From NCBI RefSeq assembly GCF_000967655.1, contig NZ_JXYA01000017.1, positions 1 to 34,501 on the forward strand: a stretch of DNA of 34,501 nucleotides. The letters run 5' to 3'. Of the stretch, positions 7,239 through 16,080 are shown one piece after another. The notes below the pieces were generated by a model. It saw nothing but the letters and a program-made list of their open reading frames with translations. It did no database searches and was not told the origin of the DNA. The DNA is from Pseudoalteromonas rubra. GTDB taxonomy: Bacteria; Pseudomonadota; Gammaproteobacteria; Enterobacterales; Alteromonadaceae. Every line of letters starts with the position of its first letter. Within the stretch, counting starts at the first letter, position 1. The position numbers and the translations under genes were made by a program.

Positions 7239-8462
7239 CTAAGCTAGCGAGAGGAAAAACCCTGCAATTGCTGCGCTCATTAGGTTAGCCATAGACCCTG
7301 CTAAAACCGCCCTGAGCCCTAAGCGTGCGATATCCTTTCTTCGACTTGGCGCCATACCGCCCAGTCCGCCTAGTAAGATGGCTATCGATGACAAGTTAGC
7401 AAATCCACATAACGCGAATGTGACAATCGCTTGTGTGTGCTCACTTAACGTGTCGCGATAATTCATAAAATCCAGGTAAGCAACAAATTCATTTACAACC
7501 AGTTTCTGGCCGATAAAGCTGCCTGCCTGAGTGGCTTCTGCCCAAGGTACGCCTAACATCCAGGCAACCGGAGCAAATACATAGCCTAAAATCTCTTGTA
7601 GTGTCAGTGTCGGATGGTCAAACAACCCACCGATACCGCCAAGTAACCCGTTTAATAGTGCAATCAGTGCCACAAAAGCCAGTAACATTGCACCTACGTT
7701 CAGTGCCAGATGCATACCGCTTGACGCGCCAGCTGCTGCCGCATCGATCACATTAACCGGTTTGTCGTCGCCGCTATCAACCTCGGCGAGGTTTTCTTTT
7801 GGCTTTTCAGTTTCCGGCACAATCATCTTGGCCATCAGGAAACCACCTGGTGCTGCCATAAAGCTGGCCGCAATCAGATATTTTAATTCAACCCCTATGG
7901 CAACATAGCCAGCCATTACTGAACCTGCCACCGTTGCCAGACCACCTACCATGACGGCAAAGAGTTCTGACTGGGTCATCTTAGGGATAAAAGGTTTTAC
8001 TATTAAAGGTGCCTCAGTTTGTCCCACAAAAATGTTTGCCGTTGCCGACAAAGACTCAGGTCTGGACGTTTTCAGCAGCTTTTGTAGACCACCCCCTAAG
8101 ATTTTGATGATCCACTCCATGATCCCAATGTGATATAACACACCGACCAGGGCTGAGAAAAATACGATCACCGGTAATACCTGGATCGCAAAAATAAACC
8201 CTATATTGTCTGCTCCCGCTAAAGGGCCAAACAAAAAACTGATCCCGTCATTGGCGTAGCCAATGACAGATGAAACCGCTTTCGACATAGCCGCAAGCGC
8301 GTTTTTACCGGCTTCTACAAAGAGTACAAAGCCGCCGATGAGTATTTGCATGATAAATGCGATACCCACGGTTCGATAATTAATGGCACTACGCTTGGTG
8401 GAAGCGGCGTAGGCGATGGCTAGTAGCATTAACATGCCGACTAAGCTCATTATTGTTGTCAT
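7239..8462 (-). CDS. nupC: NupC-family concentrative nucleoside transporter
   Basis: A 407-residue inner-membrane protein of the CNT family, which imports nucleosides with a cation. Family stretches are visible: the conserved [12 protein letters not shown] at about 147-158, [10 protein letters not shown] at the N terminus, the [12 protein letters not shown] segment and a late NEFVAYLDF motif. Its length fits NupC/NupX. It lies 17 bases behind udk on the same strand, so uptake and phosphorylation of nucleosides are made from one mRNA. The divergent deoB-deoD genes supply the catabolic side. Uridine specificity is suggested by the udk linkage but not proven. The symbol is given by family, not by demonstrated orthology. 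Confidence 0.9.
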   Translation of the reverse strand: MTTIMSLVGMLMLLAIAYAASTKRSAINYRTVGIAFIMQILIGGFVLFVEAGKNALAAMSKAVSSVIGYANDGISFLFGPLAGADNIGFIFAIQVLPVIVFFSALVGVLYHIGIMEWIIKILGGGLQKLLKTSRPESLSATANIFVGQTEAPLIVKPFIPKMTQSELFAVMVGGLATVAGSVMAGYVAIGVELKYLIAASFMAAPGGFLMAKMIVPETEKPKENLAEVDSGDDKPVNVIDAAAAGASSGMHLALNVGAMLLAFVALIALLNGLLGGIGGLFDHPTLTLQEILGYVFAPVAWMLGVPWAEATQAGSFIGQKLVVNEFVAYLDFMNYRDTLSEHTQAIVTFALCGFANLSSIAILLGGLGGMAPSRRKDIARLGLRAVLAGSMANLMSAAIAGFFLSLA

Positions 8463-8479
8463 GCCAGATTGTTCCCGTA

Positions 8480-9109
8480 TTATTCTTGCAGTAAATATTT
8501 TATTTTACTTTTAATAATATCAATCGCAACGCGATTCATACCGCCACGGGTAACGACCAAGTCGGCATTGTGCTTTGAAGGCTCAATAAACTGGTAAAAC
8601 ATAGGTCTTACCGTTGCCTGATATTGCTCAACCACCGAAGAGATACTTCTACCGCGAGTTTCTATGTCTCGTTGCATTCTTCGCAGCAGACAGATATCAA
8701 GCGGCGTATCAATAAATACCTTGATATCAAATTCTTCGATTAATGCTGGATCGCTTAGCAGTAAGATCCCTTCAACGACTAAAATCTTTGCCGGGTTTAC
8801 CGTGCGTGTCTCACTACTGCGTGTATGTTGAGCATAGTCGTAAGTCGGTACTTGTACAGACTTACCTTGACGCAGTTGCGCCAGGTGCTCTTTCATTAAC
8901 GCATGTTCAAACGCATCCGGATGGTCATAGTTCGTTTGAGTTCTGTGTTCAAACGGCAAATGCGATTGATCTTTGTAATAAGCGTCTTCTTCTATAACGG
9001 CGATGGCACCCGACTCAAGTTCGTTTACTAATTCGTTATAAATAGTTTGACTAAAAAGAGATTTACCGGACGCAGATGCGCCGGCGATGGCTATAATTGT
9101 TCGTGTCAC
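8480..9109 (-). CDS. udk: Uridine/cytidine kinase
   Basis: A 209-residue cytoplasmic kinase that phosphorylates uridine and cytidine to UMP and CMP using ATP or GTP. The P-loop GASASGKS is at residues 10-17. The family motifs [25 protein letters not shown] and the [12 protein letters not shown] lid region follow in the expected order, and the length matches E. coli Udk (about 213). Translation starts at GTG (9109). First gene of the udk-nupC unit, facing deoB across a 316-base control region with two copies of a palindrome. Confidence 0.93.
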   Translation of the reverse strand: MTRTIIAIAGASASGKSLFSQTIYNELVNELESGAIAVIEEDAYYKDQSHLPFEHRTQTNYDHPDAFEHALMKEHLAQLRQGKSVQVPTYDYAQHTRSSETRTVNPAKILVVEGILLLSDPALIEEFDIKVFIDTPLDICLLRRMQRDIETRGRSISSVVEQYQATVRPMFYQFIEPSKHNADLVVTRGGMNRVAIDIIKSKIKYLLQE

Positions 9110-9226
9110 TAAAGTTCACACCCAGCAGCTGTTAATGTTGGAAGATCACAATAGCAAAAAAGACACGATTAATCTCTTTTGCCTCGCTTAAGGCGCAAAT
9201 TTAATTGTTTTGGTTATAACAAAACA

Positions 9227-9238
9227 GGACTTATGTCC
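9227..9238. promoter_or_regulatory. Palindromic operator candidate, copy 1
   Basis: GGACTTATGTCC, with half sites GGAC/GTCC. In context it reads ACA-GGACTTATGTCC-GCT. An exact second copy with inverted flanks lies 83 bases to the right. Likely a binding site for a nucleoside-responsive repressor, identity unknown. Confidence 0.6.
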
Positions 9239-9309
9239 GCTGGTCCAATTAGTGACAGGATTTAATTAATATAGGTACAAATTGTTTTTTGTTATGCTTT
9301 TATGACAGC

Positions 9310-9321
9310 GGACTTATGTCC
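9310..9321. promoter_or_regulatory. Palindromic operator candidate, copy 2
   Basis: GGACTTATGTCC again, here in the context AGC-GGACTTATGTCC-TGT, which is the inverted flank arrangement of copy 1. The centre-to-centre distance of 83 bases (about eight helical turns) would suit DNA looping. Confidence 0.6.
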
Positions 9322-9425
9322 TGTACGTTAATTTTGGCTACAAATAAAGTAACACCCTCTGACGAGTAACCACGACAAAAAAACAAAATCGTTGTGCGTC
9401 AGAATAAACAAATGAGAGGTAAATT

Positions 9426-10640
9426 ATGGCAAGAGCAATCATATTAATGGCAGACAGCTTGGGTATTGGCGCAGCGCCCGATGCTGAAAAGTTTGGAGAT
9501 GCTGGTGCTAATACCTTCGCTCATTTGTTAGCAGCTTATAAGAAAGAAAAAGGCGAAGCCTTATCTTTACCTAATTTAAGTAAGTTAGGTTTGGTTGCCG
9601 CATGTGAAGCCGCAGGCAAAGAAACGTGTGAAGTTGCCGAGCGCATCGAGCCACAAGCAGCCTGGGGCTACGCAAAAGAGTTATCCAGCGGTAAAGATAC
9701 ACCGTCTGGGCACTGGGAAATGGCAGGCGTACCTGTGTTGTTTGATTGGGGTTACTTTCCCAATACACAGCCGTGTTTCCCACAAGAATTTATTGATGAG
9801 TTGTGTAAGCGTGCAGATATCCCCGGTATTTTAGGTAACTGTTATGCGTCGGGTACAACCATCTTAGAGCAACTGGGTGAAGAGCACGTCAAAACTGGCA
9901 TGCCTATTTGCTACACCTCAGTTGACAGTGTGTTTCAAATAGCCGCACATGAGCAGTCATTCGGCCTTGACAAGCTTTATCAAGTATGTGAAATCGCACG
10001 GGCACTGCTTGATGAAATGAATATAGGACGAGTGATTGCGCGGCCATTTATAGGCACTTCGAGTGCCGACTTTATTCGTACTGGTAATCGTCGCGATTAC
10101 TCAGTGTTGCCACCGTCGCCAACGGTATTAGACAAGCTGGCAAATGATGGTGGTGAGGTGATCAGTATCGGTAAGATCGCAGATATTTATGCGCATCAAG
10201 GTATTACGCAAAAGCACAAAGCGCCTGGACTGATGAATCTGCTGGAAAAAACCAGCGAAGTCATGGCAAGTGCACCGGACCACAGCTTGATTTTCACCAA
10301 CCTGGTGGATTTCGATGAGAAGTTTGGTCACCGCCGCAACGCGGTTGGTTATGCAGAAGCACTGGCGCAGTTTGATGCTTATTTACCGAACATCATCGAC
10401 CAATTAAAAGACGATGATCTGCTGCTTATTACGGCTGATCACGGCTGTGATCCGACCGCACCGGGCACAGATCATACCCGCGAATACGTGCCAGTATTGG
10501 CGTATCGTAACGGAATGAACAATACTCCGTTAGGTGAAAGAAACAGCTTCGCAGACATGGGTCAGACACTGGCTCAATGGTTTAACCTGTCTGCTTGTGA
10601 TTATGGTGACGGCTTTGCAGCCCAACTCGCTAAGGCTTGA
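9426..10640 (+). CDS. deoB: Phosphopentomutase
   Basis: A 404-residue cytoplasmic enzyme that interconverts (deoxy)ribose 1-phosphate and (deoxy)ribose 5-phosphate, linking nucleoside phosphorolysis to sugar metabolism. It belongs to the alkaline phosphatase-like metalloenzymes. The first metal aspartate is in the N-terminal [13 protein letters not shown] motif (Asp10), the phospho-acceptor region is [10 protein letters not shown], and the late metal ligands lie in [11 protein letters not shown] and [19 protein letters not shown]. The length matches E. coli DeoB (407). It lies 17 bases before deoD and shares its mRNA. The control region upstream holds the two palindromes. Confidence 0.95.
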   Translation: MARAIILMADSLGIGAAPDAEKFGDAGANTFAHLLAAYKKEKGEALSLPNLSKLGLVAACEAAGKETCEVAERIEPQAAWGYAKELSSGKDTPSGHWEMAGVPVLFDWGYFPNTQPCFPQEFIDELCKRADIPGILGNCYASGTTILEQLGEEHVKTGMPICYTSVDSVFQIAAHEQSFGLDKLYQVCEIARALLDEMNIGRVIARPFIGTSSADFIRTGNRRDYSVLPPSPTVLDKLANDGGEVISIGKIADIYAHQGITQKHKAPGLMNLLEKTSEVMASAPDHSLIFTNLVDFDEKFGHRRNAVGYAEALAQFDAYLPNIIDQLKDDDLLLITADHGCDPTAPGTDHTREYVPVLAYRNGMNNTPLGERNSFADMGQTLAQWFNLSACDYGDGFAAQLAKA

Positions 10641-10657
10641 TTTAAAGGAAACATGTT

Positions 10658-11359
10658 ATGAGTACTCCGCATATTAATGCTAACCCAGGTGATTTTGCAG
10701 AAACGGTGCTAATGCCAGGGGACCCACTGCGTGCCAAGTACATTGCTGAAAACTTTTTGCAAGACGCACGTCAGGTAACGGACGTACGCAACATGTTTGG
10801 TTTTACCGGCACTTATAACGGTAAGCCAGTTAGTATTATGGGCTCAGGCATGGGTATTCCATCTATGTCTATTTATGCTCGCGAGCTGATTGTCAGCTTT
10901 GGTGTTAAAAACTTAATTCGCATCGGTACTTGTGGCGGTATTAATCAGGGAACAAAAATCCGTGATGTTATTTTCGCACAAGGTGCCAGCACCGACTCAA
11001 ACGTTAACCGCGCTCGTGTACGTGGTTATGATTTTGCGGCGATTGCAGACTTTGGTTTGCTTGAAAACGGTGTTAACGCAGCACGTCGTCTGGGTATTGA
11101 AGCAAAAGTGGGTAACGTATACACCACAGATACCTTCTATCAGGCCGACAGCAGCTTTTACCCTGAACTAGACAAGCTGGGCGTACTGGCTGTCGATATG
11201 GAAACAGCAGGCTTGTACGGTGTTGCCGCAGAGTATGGCGCAAAAGCAATGGCATTATTCACAGTAAGTGACCACGTGATCACTGGTGAAGCAACGCCAC
11301 CAGAAGAGCGTCAAAGTACGTTCAATGAAATGGTTAAAATTGCTCTAGAATCAATTTAA
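10658..11359 (+). CDS. deoD: Purine nucleoside phosphorylase, DeoD type
   Basis: A 233-residue enzyme of the hexameric PNP class that splits purine (deoxy)nucleosides with phosphate into base and pentose 1-phosphate, the substrate of DeoB next door. Signature pieces: the start STPHINA, the phosphate-binding [25 protein letters not shown], the ribose-binding [10 protein letters not shown], and VSDHVITGE holding the catalytic Asp. Slightly shorter than E. coli DeoD (239) but complete. RBS AAGGAAAC before the ATG. Last gene of the operon, with a strong terminator about 90 bases on. Confidence 0.95.
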   Translation: MSTPHINANPGDFAETVLMPGDPLRAKYIAENFLQDARQVTDVRNMFGFTGTYNGKPVSIMGSGMGIPSMSIYARELIVSFGVKNLIRIGTCGGINQGTKIRDVIFAQGASTDSNVNRARVRGYDFAAIADFGLLENGVNAARRLGIEAKVGNVYTTDTFYQADSSFYPELDKLGVLAVDMETAGLYGVAAEYGAKAMALFTVSDHVITGEATPPEERQSTFNEMVKIALESI

Positions 11360-11680
11360 AGAATTTGGTCCTTTAAAAAGGGCCTCCCTGTTCCTTGGTA
11401 ACGTAATCGCAGAGTTTTGGAGACACGCCTAAAACAACGCGAATCACACCCAAAAAGCCGCACCTAGTGCGGCTTTTTTTTGTCTGTCATTTGTTGCGCT
11501 CATATTGTTGCTATAAACTGGATATAATCCGCTGCGATTATGTTGTGTATGCGCCATGCTTCACGCATCTTGGTCGGTGGTTTGTTGCAGTCGGCGTTTC
11601 ATGCGCTTGGTATTATGCGCAGCGCTTGGGCTTATTCACAGGCTTGGATCTGTGCAGATTGATGATGATTAGGTTCAGAT
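11360..11680. other. Intergenic stretch after deoD
   Basis: 321 bases without a supported gene. The first half carries the deoD terminator (11452-11481). Beyond it a perfect -10 box TATAAT at 11523-11528 may be the promoter of the TPR gene that starts at 11681, but no good -35 box sits at the right distance. An open frame through this stretch has no coding character. Confidence 0.5.
11452..11481 (+). terminator. Strong Rho-independent terminator of deoB-deoD
   Basis: AGCCGCAC (11456-11463) and GTGCGGCT (11467-11474) with a three-base loop, preceded by five A and followed by an unbroken run of eight T (11474-11481). Confidence 0.9.
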
Positions 11681-12670
11681 ATGATGGCTTTTCCAACGAT
11701 GTTACTGACCTGGGCGTTGGCTGTATCAGCACCGACAAGCTGTACTTTGCCCATTGAATTACTTAAATCACAGGCAACTAACCAACCGAAGCAGGCAATT
11801 CAAACCTACTTAAACCACAAACATAGCCTGCAACAAGAGACCTGTACTGACACCGCACTGGCATATCGCTACATATTAATGGCTGCAACGCGCGAACAAG
11901 ACTGGCCACTGGTTGAAGAGGTAGCTAAGGCGCTGCAGTCGGTGCATCTGGCCTCAGAGGTAGACGGCAAAGAGCTCAATATCATCAACAATATTGGTGT
12001 TGCCTATCGTAAAGCGGGCCAAACTGACGAGGCACTGGCTCATTATCGCTGTGCTTTAACTTACGCAAGAACACACGATGCCAGAGCGCTTATTAAGATT
12101 AATATTGCAATAGTACATCGCAATGCCGGACAGCCTGCGATTGGTTTTCGTCTGCTTGAAGGCATCGACGAGGGGTATCTGCCGAGCATTATCCTGGCCG
12201 GTTTGCACGTTGCTAAAGGCAACACGGCTTTGCAACTTAAACACTATGATGAGGCTCAGCAGGCTTATCAGCAAGCCCATAATCATTATCTGAAAATGCA
12301 GGATCGGCGTAATGCCCAGGCTGTGGTCGCCAATATGCTGGTTGTGGCGTTGGCAACGAACAATCTGGCCGCCTATGATCAACTGCGCCCGGATAGTACA
12401 TCCGATCCACTGTTACTCACTGATCATGGCCTGCGCTTTATTCAATGGCTGGACACCTTCCGGTCATATAGTTCTGCTAATAATCTCAGTCAGGCACAGC
12501 AGCTGGCGCTGCAAGACACACAGGACATTGCAGCTGATTACCTGGAGTTTGTTGCGTTGTTATCGGCGCGTTTTGGTTTGAATCAGGCTGTAACCCAACG
12601 CGTCCCCGACAAAAGCCGGCAATTGCCCTTATCTGGTGCCCTGGCTAAACACTGGTGTACGTCAATGTAA
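11681..12670 (+). CDS. Secreted or periplasmic TPR-repeat protein
   Basis: A 329-residue protein with a hydrophobic N-terminal signal (about 1-20, ending near AVSAPTSC; the Cys could also be a lipid site, but the box is poor). Helical TPR-like repeats follow at about 95-200, for example NNIGVAYRKAGQTDEALAHY and KGNTALQLKHYDEAQQAYQQ, which give a scaffold for protein contacts. The C-terminal third has no clear repeat. The start is one of two adjacent ATGs (11681 or 11684) behind a weak AGG. It lies between deoD and fpr with its own spacing on both sides. Partner and function unknown. Confidence 0.75.
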   Translation: MMAFPTMLLTWALAVSAPTSCTLPIELLKSQATNQPKQAIQTYLNHKHSLQQETCTDTALAYRYILMAATREQDWPLVEEVAKALQSVHLASEVDGKELNIINNIGVAYRKAGQTDEALAHYRCALTYARTHDARALIKINIAIVHRNAGQPAIGFRLLEGIDEGYLPSIILAGLHVAKGNTALQLKHYDEAQQAYQQAHNHYLKMQDRRNAQAVVANMLVVALATNNLAAYDQLRPDSTSDPLLLTDHGLRFIQWLDTFRSYSSANNLSQAQQLALQDTQDIAADYLEFVALLSARFGLNQAVTQRVPDKSRQLPLSGALAKHWCTSM

Positions 12671-12766
12671 CGACATTGAAGTAACCGGGATGATATAAAA
12701 ATTTGTTTTTACCTCACTTTATGCCAGATTTAAGAGGCTGGCATAACAAAATGATCGGGAGCAAGT

Positions 12767-13507
12767 ATGGCGAACTGGGTGAATGGCAAAGTGGTCGAAA
12801 AGCTGTGGTGGACACCCAGCTTATTTAGTATCAAGGTGGCGGCTGACATAGACCCTTTTTGTGCCGGTCAGTTTACTAAGCTGGCTTTACCCGTTGAGGA
12901 TAAAAAAATCTCACGGGCATACTCGTTCGTAAATGCCCCTCAGGATCCACTTCTCGAATTCTTTCTGATCGAAGTCCCTGATGGTCAATTATCTTCTCCA
13001 CTGGCCTCGTTGGACATTGGCGATGATATTCTGGTGGCTGGAAAACCCAGCGGGTTCTTTACACTCGATGAAGTACCGGACGCCAGTGTGCTGTGGATGC
13101 TCAGCACCGGAACCGCGATAGGCCCTTTTTTATCTATGATTGGTGATGGCAAGCTCTGGAAGCGATTTGATAAAGTCGTGCTGGTTAACGGCGTGCGCCA
13201 TGCCCAGGACTTGTGCTATCAGGACATGTTGCTCGACACGGAGAAAATATTTAAACAGTTTAAATATGTGCCTTTGGTTAGCCGCGAGCAGGCAGAGCAT
13301 ACCTTATCGGGTCGGGTCACAAACCTGCTTGAAAGCGGCGAGTTATGCCAACACTGTGGTTTCGATGAGCTGCCCGAAGACAGCCAGTTTATGTTGTGTG
13401 GTAATCCGCAAATGGTAAAAGACACCAGTGCGTTATTGCAGGCCATGGGTTTTTCACGGAATCGACGTGCAAAACCTGGCCACATTACGGTAGAGCAGTA
13501 TTGGTGA
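12767..13507 (+). CDS. fpr: Ferredoxin/flavodoxin-NADP(+) reductase
   Basis: A 246-residue cytoplasmic flavoenzyme, close in length and sequence to E. coli Fpr (248), which moves electrons between NADPH and ferredoxin or flavodoxin. The FAD-binding RAYSFVN is at residues 50-56 and the GQFTKL motif sits before it. The NADP-binding TGTAIGPFLSM follows in the second half, then the LCGNPQMVKDT motif, and the C-terminal aromatic end TVEQYW, whose last Trp stacks on the flavin in this subclass. ATG with GGGAGCAAGT upstream. Single-gene unit. Confidence 0.93.
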   Translation: MANWVNGKVVEKLWWTPSLFSIKVAADIDPFCAGQFTKLALPVEDKKISRAYSFVNAPQDPLLEFFLIEVPDGQLSSPLASLDIGDDILVAGKPSGFFTLDEVPDASVLWMLSTGTAIGPFLSMIGDGKLWKRFDKVVLVNGVRHAQDLCYQDMLLDTEKIFKQFKYVPLVSREQAEHTLSGRVTNLLESGELCQHCGFDELPEDSQFMLCGNPQMVKDTSALLQAMGFSRNRRAKPGHITVEQYW

Positions 13508-13625
13508 GTTAATGGTAATGTATTGAGAGCTTGACACCTGAACAGCGTGGATGTTGCCTGAACCTGTATTCTGATCCGCGAATTTGTTATCTTGCAGGCC
13601 AAATTGTCCCATCAAAAGGTAATTT

Positions 13626-14084
13626 ATGAAGTACCTATTTGTGCTGATTGTCCTGATTTATTCGGCCATCGGGCTTGCAAACCCGGCGCTCGATGAACAG
13701 GCCAGTGATTATCAGCTAGCAAAGACAGAGCAGGAGTTAGCGGCTGAGGCCGTCGTTGATAAGCTTATCATGGCGTACAACGCACAAAATATTCGCAAGT
13801 TCATAGAGTTATATGCAGAAGATGTTGAGTTTTATATGTATCCGCAAACGCTGATGTTTAAAGGCAAAGAAAAACTCATAGAGCGCTATGGGCTGATGTT
13901 TAAGAAAATGCACTGCCTTAAAGCAACGTCAATAAAGCGAGTAACGCACGGCTCAATCGTTATAGATCACGAAACCTCAGAGATTTGTAGTAAAGAGCCG
14001 GGAGTGGTTGATAAGCGCTCCGAGTTTGTTACCAGCTATCAAATTGAAGCGGGCAAAATTACAAAAGTGGTATATTTTCGCTAA
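13626..14084 (+). CDS. Secreted NTF2-like (SnoaL/DUF4440-type) protein
   Basis: A 152-residue protein with a signal peptide (about 1-18, ending SAIGLA-NP). The rest is a single cone-shaped NTF2-like fold: helix with VVDKLIMAYNAQNIRKFIELYAEDVEFY, then FKGKEKLIERY and beta strands ending ITKVVYFR. Such domains bind small ligands or act as simple enzymes. Two Cys (in HCLK and EICS) could form a disulphide in the periplasm. RBS AAAGG before the ATG. No neighbour indicates a specific role. Confidence 0.8.
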   Translation: MKYLFVLIVLIYSAIGLANPALDEQASDYQLAKTEQELAAEAVVDKLIMAYNAQNIRKFIELYAEDVEFYMYPQTLMFKGKEKLIERYGLMFKKMHCLKATSIKRVTHGSIVIDHETSEICSKEPGVVDKRSEFVTSYQIEAGKITKVVYFR

Positions 14085-14092
14085 TCATCAAA

Positions 14093-14125
14093 GCGCACTG
14101 ACTGAGTCGTTACAGTCAGATGCGC
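14093..14125. terminator. Bidirectional hairpin between converging genes
   Basis: GCGCACTGACTG (14093-14104) pairs with CAGTCAG (14113-14119) and, after a one-base bulge, TGCGC (14121-14125), an eight-base loop between. It lies between the NTF2-like gene and the minus-strand TPR gene. There is no strong U-run. Confidence 0.55.
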
Positions 14126-14153
14126 CATTTGGGGTCTGTTTGGGCTGGTGTTA

Positions 14154-15035
14154 CTACCAGTGCTCAACCAGTTCCTTAAAGCTTGGATTGCTTTCCAGCA
14201 CCTGAAATGATGGCTCGTTTGATAGTTCGTTTTTCAGGTTGGGTGAATAAGCCAGGGCCATTTTAATATCGGCAATGGCATCAGCTTGTTGTTCCAGCAT
14301 GGCGTAAGCACAGGCGCGTTGCCAGTAGGCGTAGCCGTAGTCGCTGTCGATTTCCAGTGCCTGGTTACACAGGTTAATAGCCGGGCCGGTTTGCTCCAGT
14401 TCCAGCAGTGCATCTGCCTTATACACCAGTGCCTCTACATCATCTGGCTGACGCTTAAGAATTTCGTCATACATCTCAATCTTACCTTGCATGTCACTTT
14501 CCAGATTAGCCCGCATCCACAATGAATGGATCTCATTAGTGATGGTGATCTTGCGGTGGTTGTTGAGGATTTCTTCAGAGCGCTCTTTGAGCTTTTCCTC
14601 CAACGTGCCGAGCCTTTGTTCATACTCTGCCGTGATATCGCCCACCCGATCATTAACGGTTTCTTCTACCTTATTTTTGATATCGCGCAGTGAGTTCCAA
14701 CCAGCCAAAACTAACAGTGAGGCGGTAGCAGTAATAATAAATAACACGTTGTTGATGGTGTCGGTGGTGTAGGTTAGTGCCCGGTCGGCCGCATCCAGCT
14801 GCTTGTGAGTGAGCTGCAAGGTGACATCTTCGCGTAATTTTTGCTGATCCTGCCGTAAAGATTTTAATTCATCCAGAACATAGCGTTCCATGAGCGGCCG
14901 ATACATGGGCTCTTTGAGCTGTTGTAATGCTTGTTGTTGCTGCTGTTCAGTGAGCGTTGTTGTGGGTTGCGAGGCGTGTGCCGTAAGGGTACAGCACATC
15001 AGTAAAGAGACGAAAAGGAGGATATTTTTTAACAT
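14154..15035 (-). CDS. Membrane-anchored TPR protein with coiled coil
   Basis: The start is placed at the ATG at 15035, which opens a signal peptide (MLKNILLFVSLLMCC...AHA); the longer frame would need a TTG and has no signal. The product is 293 residues. A Gln/Glu-rich helix (about 25-90) is followed by one membrane segment (about 95-115, VLFIITATASLLVLAG). A coiled coil (about 120-160, DRVGDITAEYEQRLGTLEEK) leads to TPR repeats at about 185-275 (DDVEALVYKADALLELEQ, GYAYWQRACAYAMLEQQ). It probably arranges a protein complex at the inner membrane. Function unknown. It faces away from the solute-binding-protein gene across 123 bases. Confidence 0.75.
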   Translation of the reverse strand: MLKNILLFVSLLMCCTLTAHASQPTTTLTEQQQQQALQQLKEPMYRPLMERYVLDELKSLRQDQQKLREDVTLQLTHKQLDAADRALTYTTDTINNVLFIITATASLLVLAGWNSLRDIKNKVEETVNDRVGDITAEYEQRLGTLEEKLKERSEEILNNHRKITITNEIHSLWMRANLESDMQGKIEMYDEILKRQPDDVEALVYKADALLELEQTGPAINLCNQALEIDSDYGYAYWQRACAYAMLEQQADAIADIKMALAYSPNLKNELSNEPSFQVLESNPSFKELVEHW

Positions 15036-15158
15036 AGCAGTGATCTGTTTGAGAGTTTGGTCTAGCATGTTGCATGAGAGGCTCAGAAATTGCAAAGTCT
15101 GCGGGTGTAGTTGCGCAGCTTCTGTTCGAGTTAGCGGGTATCGAGGTTAAAAGATTGC

Positions 15159-15950
15159 ATGAGGTATTGCACGGTATTCAGGGGATTGTTTTTAACTTTG
15201 CTGGCATCAATGGGCATGTCTTTCGATTTGGCCGCTGCAGATCTAAAACCGCGCCCGGTGATTGTGCCCACATCAGAGCCAACTGTCCAACTTCAGGTGG
15301 TCACCGAAGAATGGGTACCTTACAACTATACCAATCAACAGGGCTTAGTTGACGGGCGCGCTACTCAGAAAGTGCGCGAAGTGCTGGATGCCGCCGGGAT
15401 CAGCTACGAAATCCTGGTCTTCCCCTGGACCCGGGCGATGAAAATTGCACAAACTCAGCCCAACACCATGATTTATTCAATTTTTCGAACGCCTGAACGC
15501 GAAGCCCACTTCGAATGGGCGTGCCCTTTGTTAAGGCCGGTTAAAGAGCATCTCTTTCGGTTAGCCTCCCGCAACGATATAAAACTTAATTCACTGAATG
15601 ATGCCAAGCGTTATATAACCGCTTTGGTCAGAGGTAGTGTGGTCCATGAATACCTGCTCTCCAAAGGGTTTAAAGGGGGCGTTAATCTGGATTTGTCTGC
15701 TGAGCCCAGCTCCCTGATTAAAAAGCTGCTGGCAGGGCGTGTCGATTTTCTTATAACCACTGAATTCACCATCTATGAGGCGCTGCGCCGGATAGACAAG
15801 CCCTATGAGATGGTGATTTCTGCGCTAGAGGTGCGTGACCGTTCAGGTGAGAGAGCCTGTATGGCATTTCACCCCAAGACTGATAGCGAGCTAATCAATC
15901 AGGTACGCCGAGCGCTGGCGGAGCATAACCGTCGCTATATTGGTCCTTAA
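15159..15950 (+). CDS. Periplasmic solute-binding-like protein (SBP_bac_3 type)
   Basis: A 263-residue protein with a signal peptide (about 1-26, ending LAAA) and a bilobal fold resembling amino-acid ABC transporter binding proteins. Typical pieces are VTEEWVPYNYTNQQG at the first strand, FPWTRAMKIAQ, IYSIFRTPEREAHFEWA, and the second-lobe SSLIKKLLAGRVDFLITTE. No permease or ATPase gene is nearby, as is common for the many orphan members of this family in Alteromonadales, so it may sense or bind a ligand without transport. GAGGTT upstream of the ATG serves as a weak ribosome binding site. Confidence 0.8.
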   Translation: MRYCTVFRGLFLTLLASMGMSFDLAAADLKPRPVIVPTSEPTVQLQVVTEEWVPYNYTNQQGLVDGRATQKVREVLDAAGISYEILVFPWTRAMKIAQTQPNTMIYSIFRTPEREAHFEWACPLLRPVKEHLFRLASRNDIKLNSLNDAKRYITALVRGSVVHEYLLSKGFKGGVNLDLSAEPSSLIKKLLAGRVDFLITTEFTIYEALRRIDKPYEMVISALEVRDRSGERACMAFHPKTDSELINQVRRALAEHNRRYIGP

Positions 15951-16080
15951 TTGCGACGTAATTTACTCATCTTTTCAAATTTATTGACGACTTCTTGAAC
16001 AAACTTGACGTCTCTGTCACAGTGACAATGCAACGCACTCTGTTTGCTATCAAATAAAAATATAATCAAGGAGTTAGAGT

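Larger units (their letters stand above)
9110..9425. promoter_or_regulatory. Divergent control region between udk-nupC and deoB-deoD
   Basis: An AT-rich stretch of 316 bases with no gene. It must hold both promoters. Its main feature is a pair of identical 12-base palindromes (9227-9238 and 9310-9321), listed separately. The deoB ribosome binding site, GAGAGGTAAATT, lies at the right end. Confidence 0.65.

Noticed and set aside
11467..11757. 96-codon plus-strand frame overlapping the deoD terminator and the TPR gene
   Set aside because: It begins inside the terminator stem, has an unusual Cys/Tyr/Arg-rich composition and overlaps a well-supported gene in another frame.
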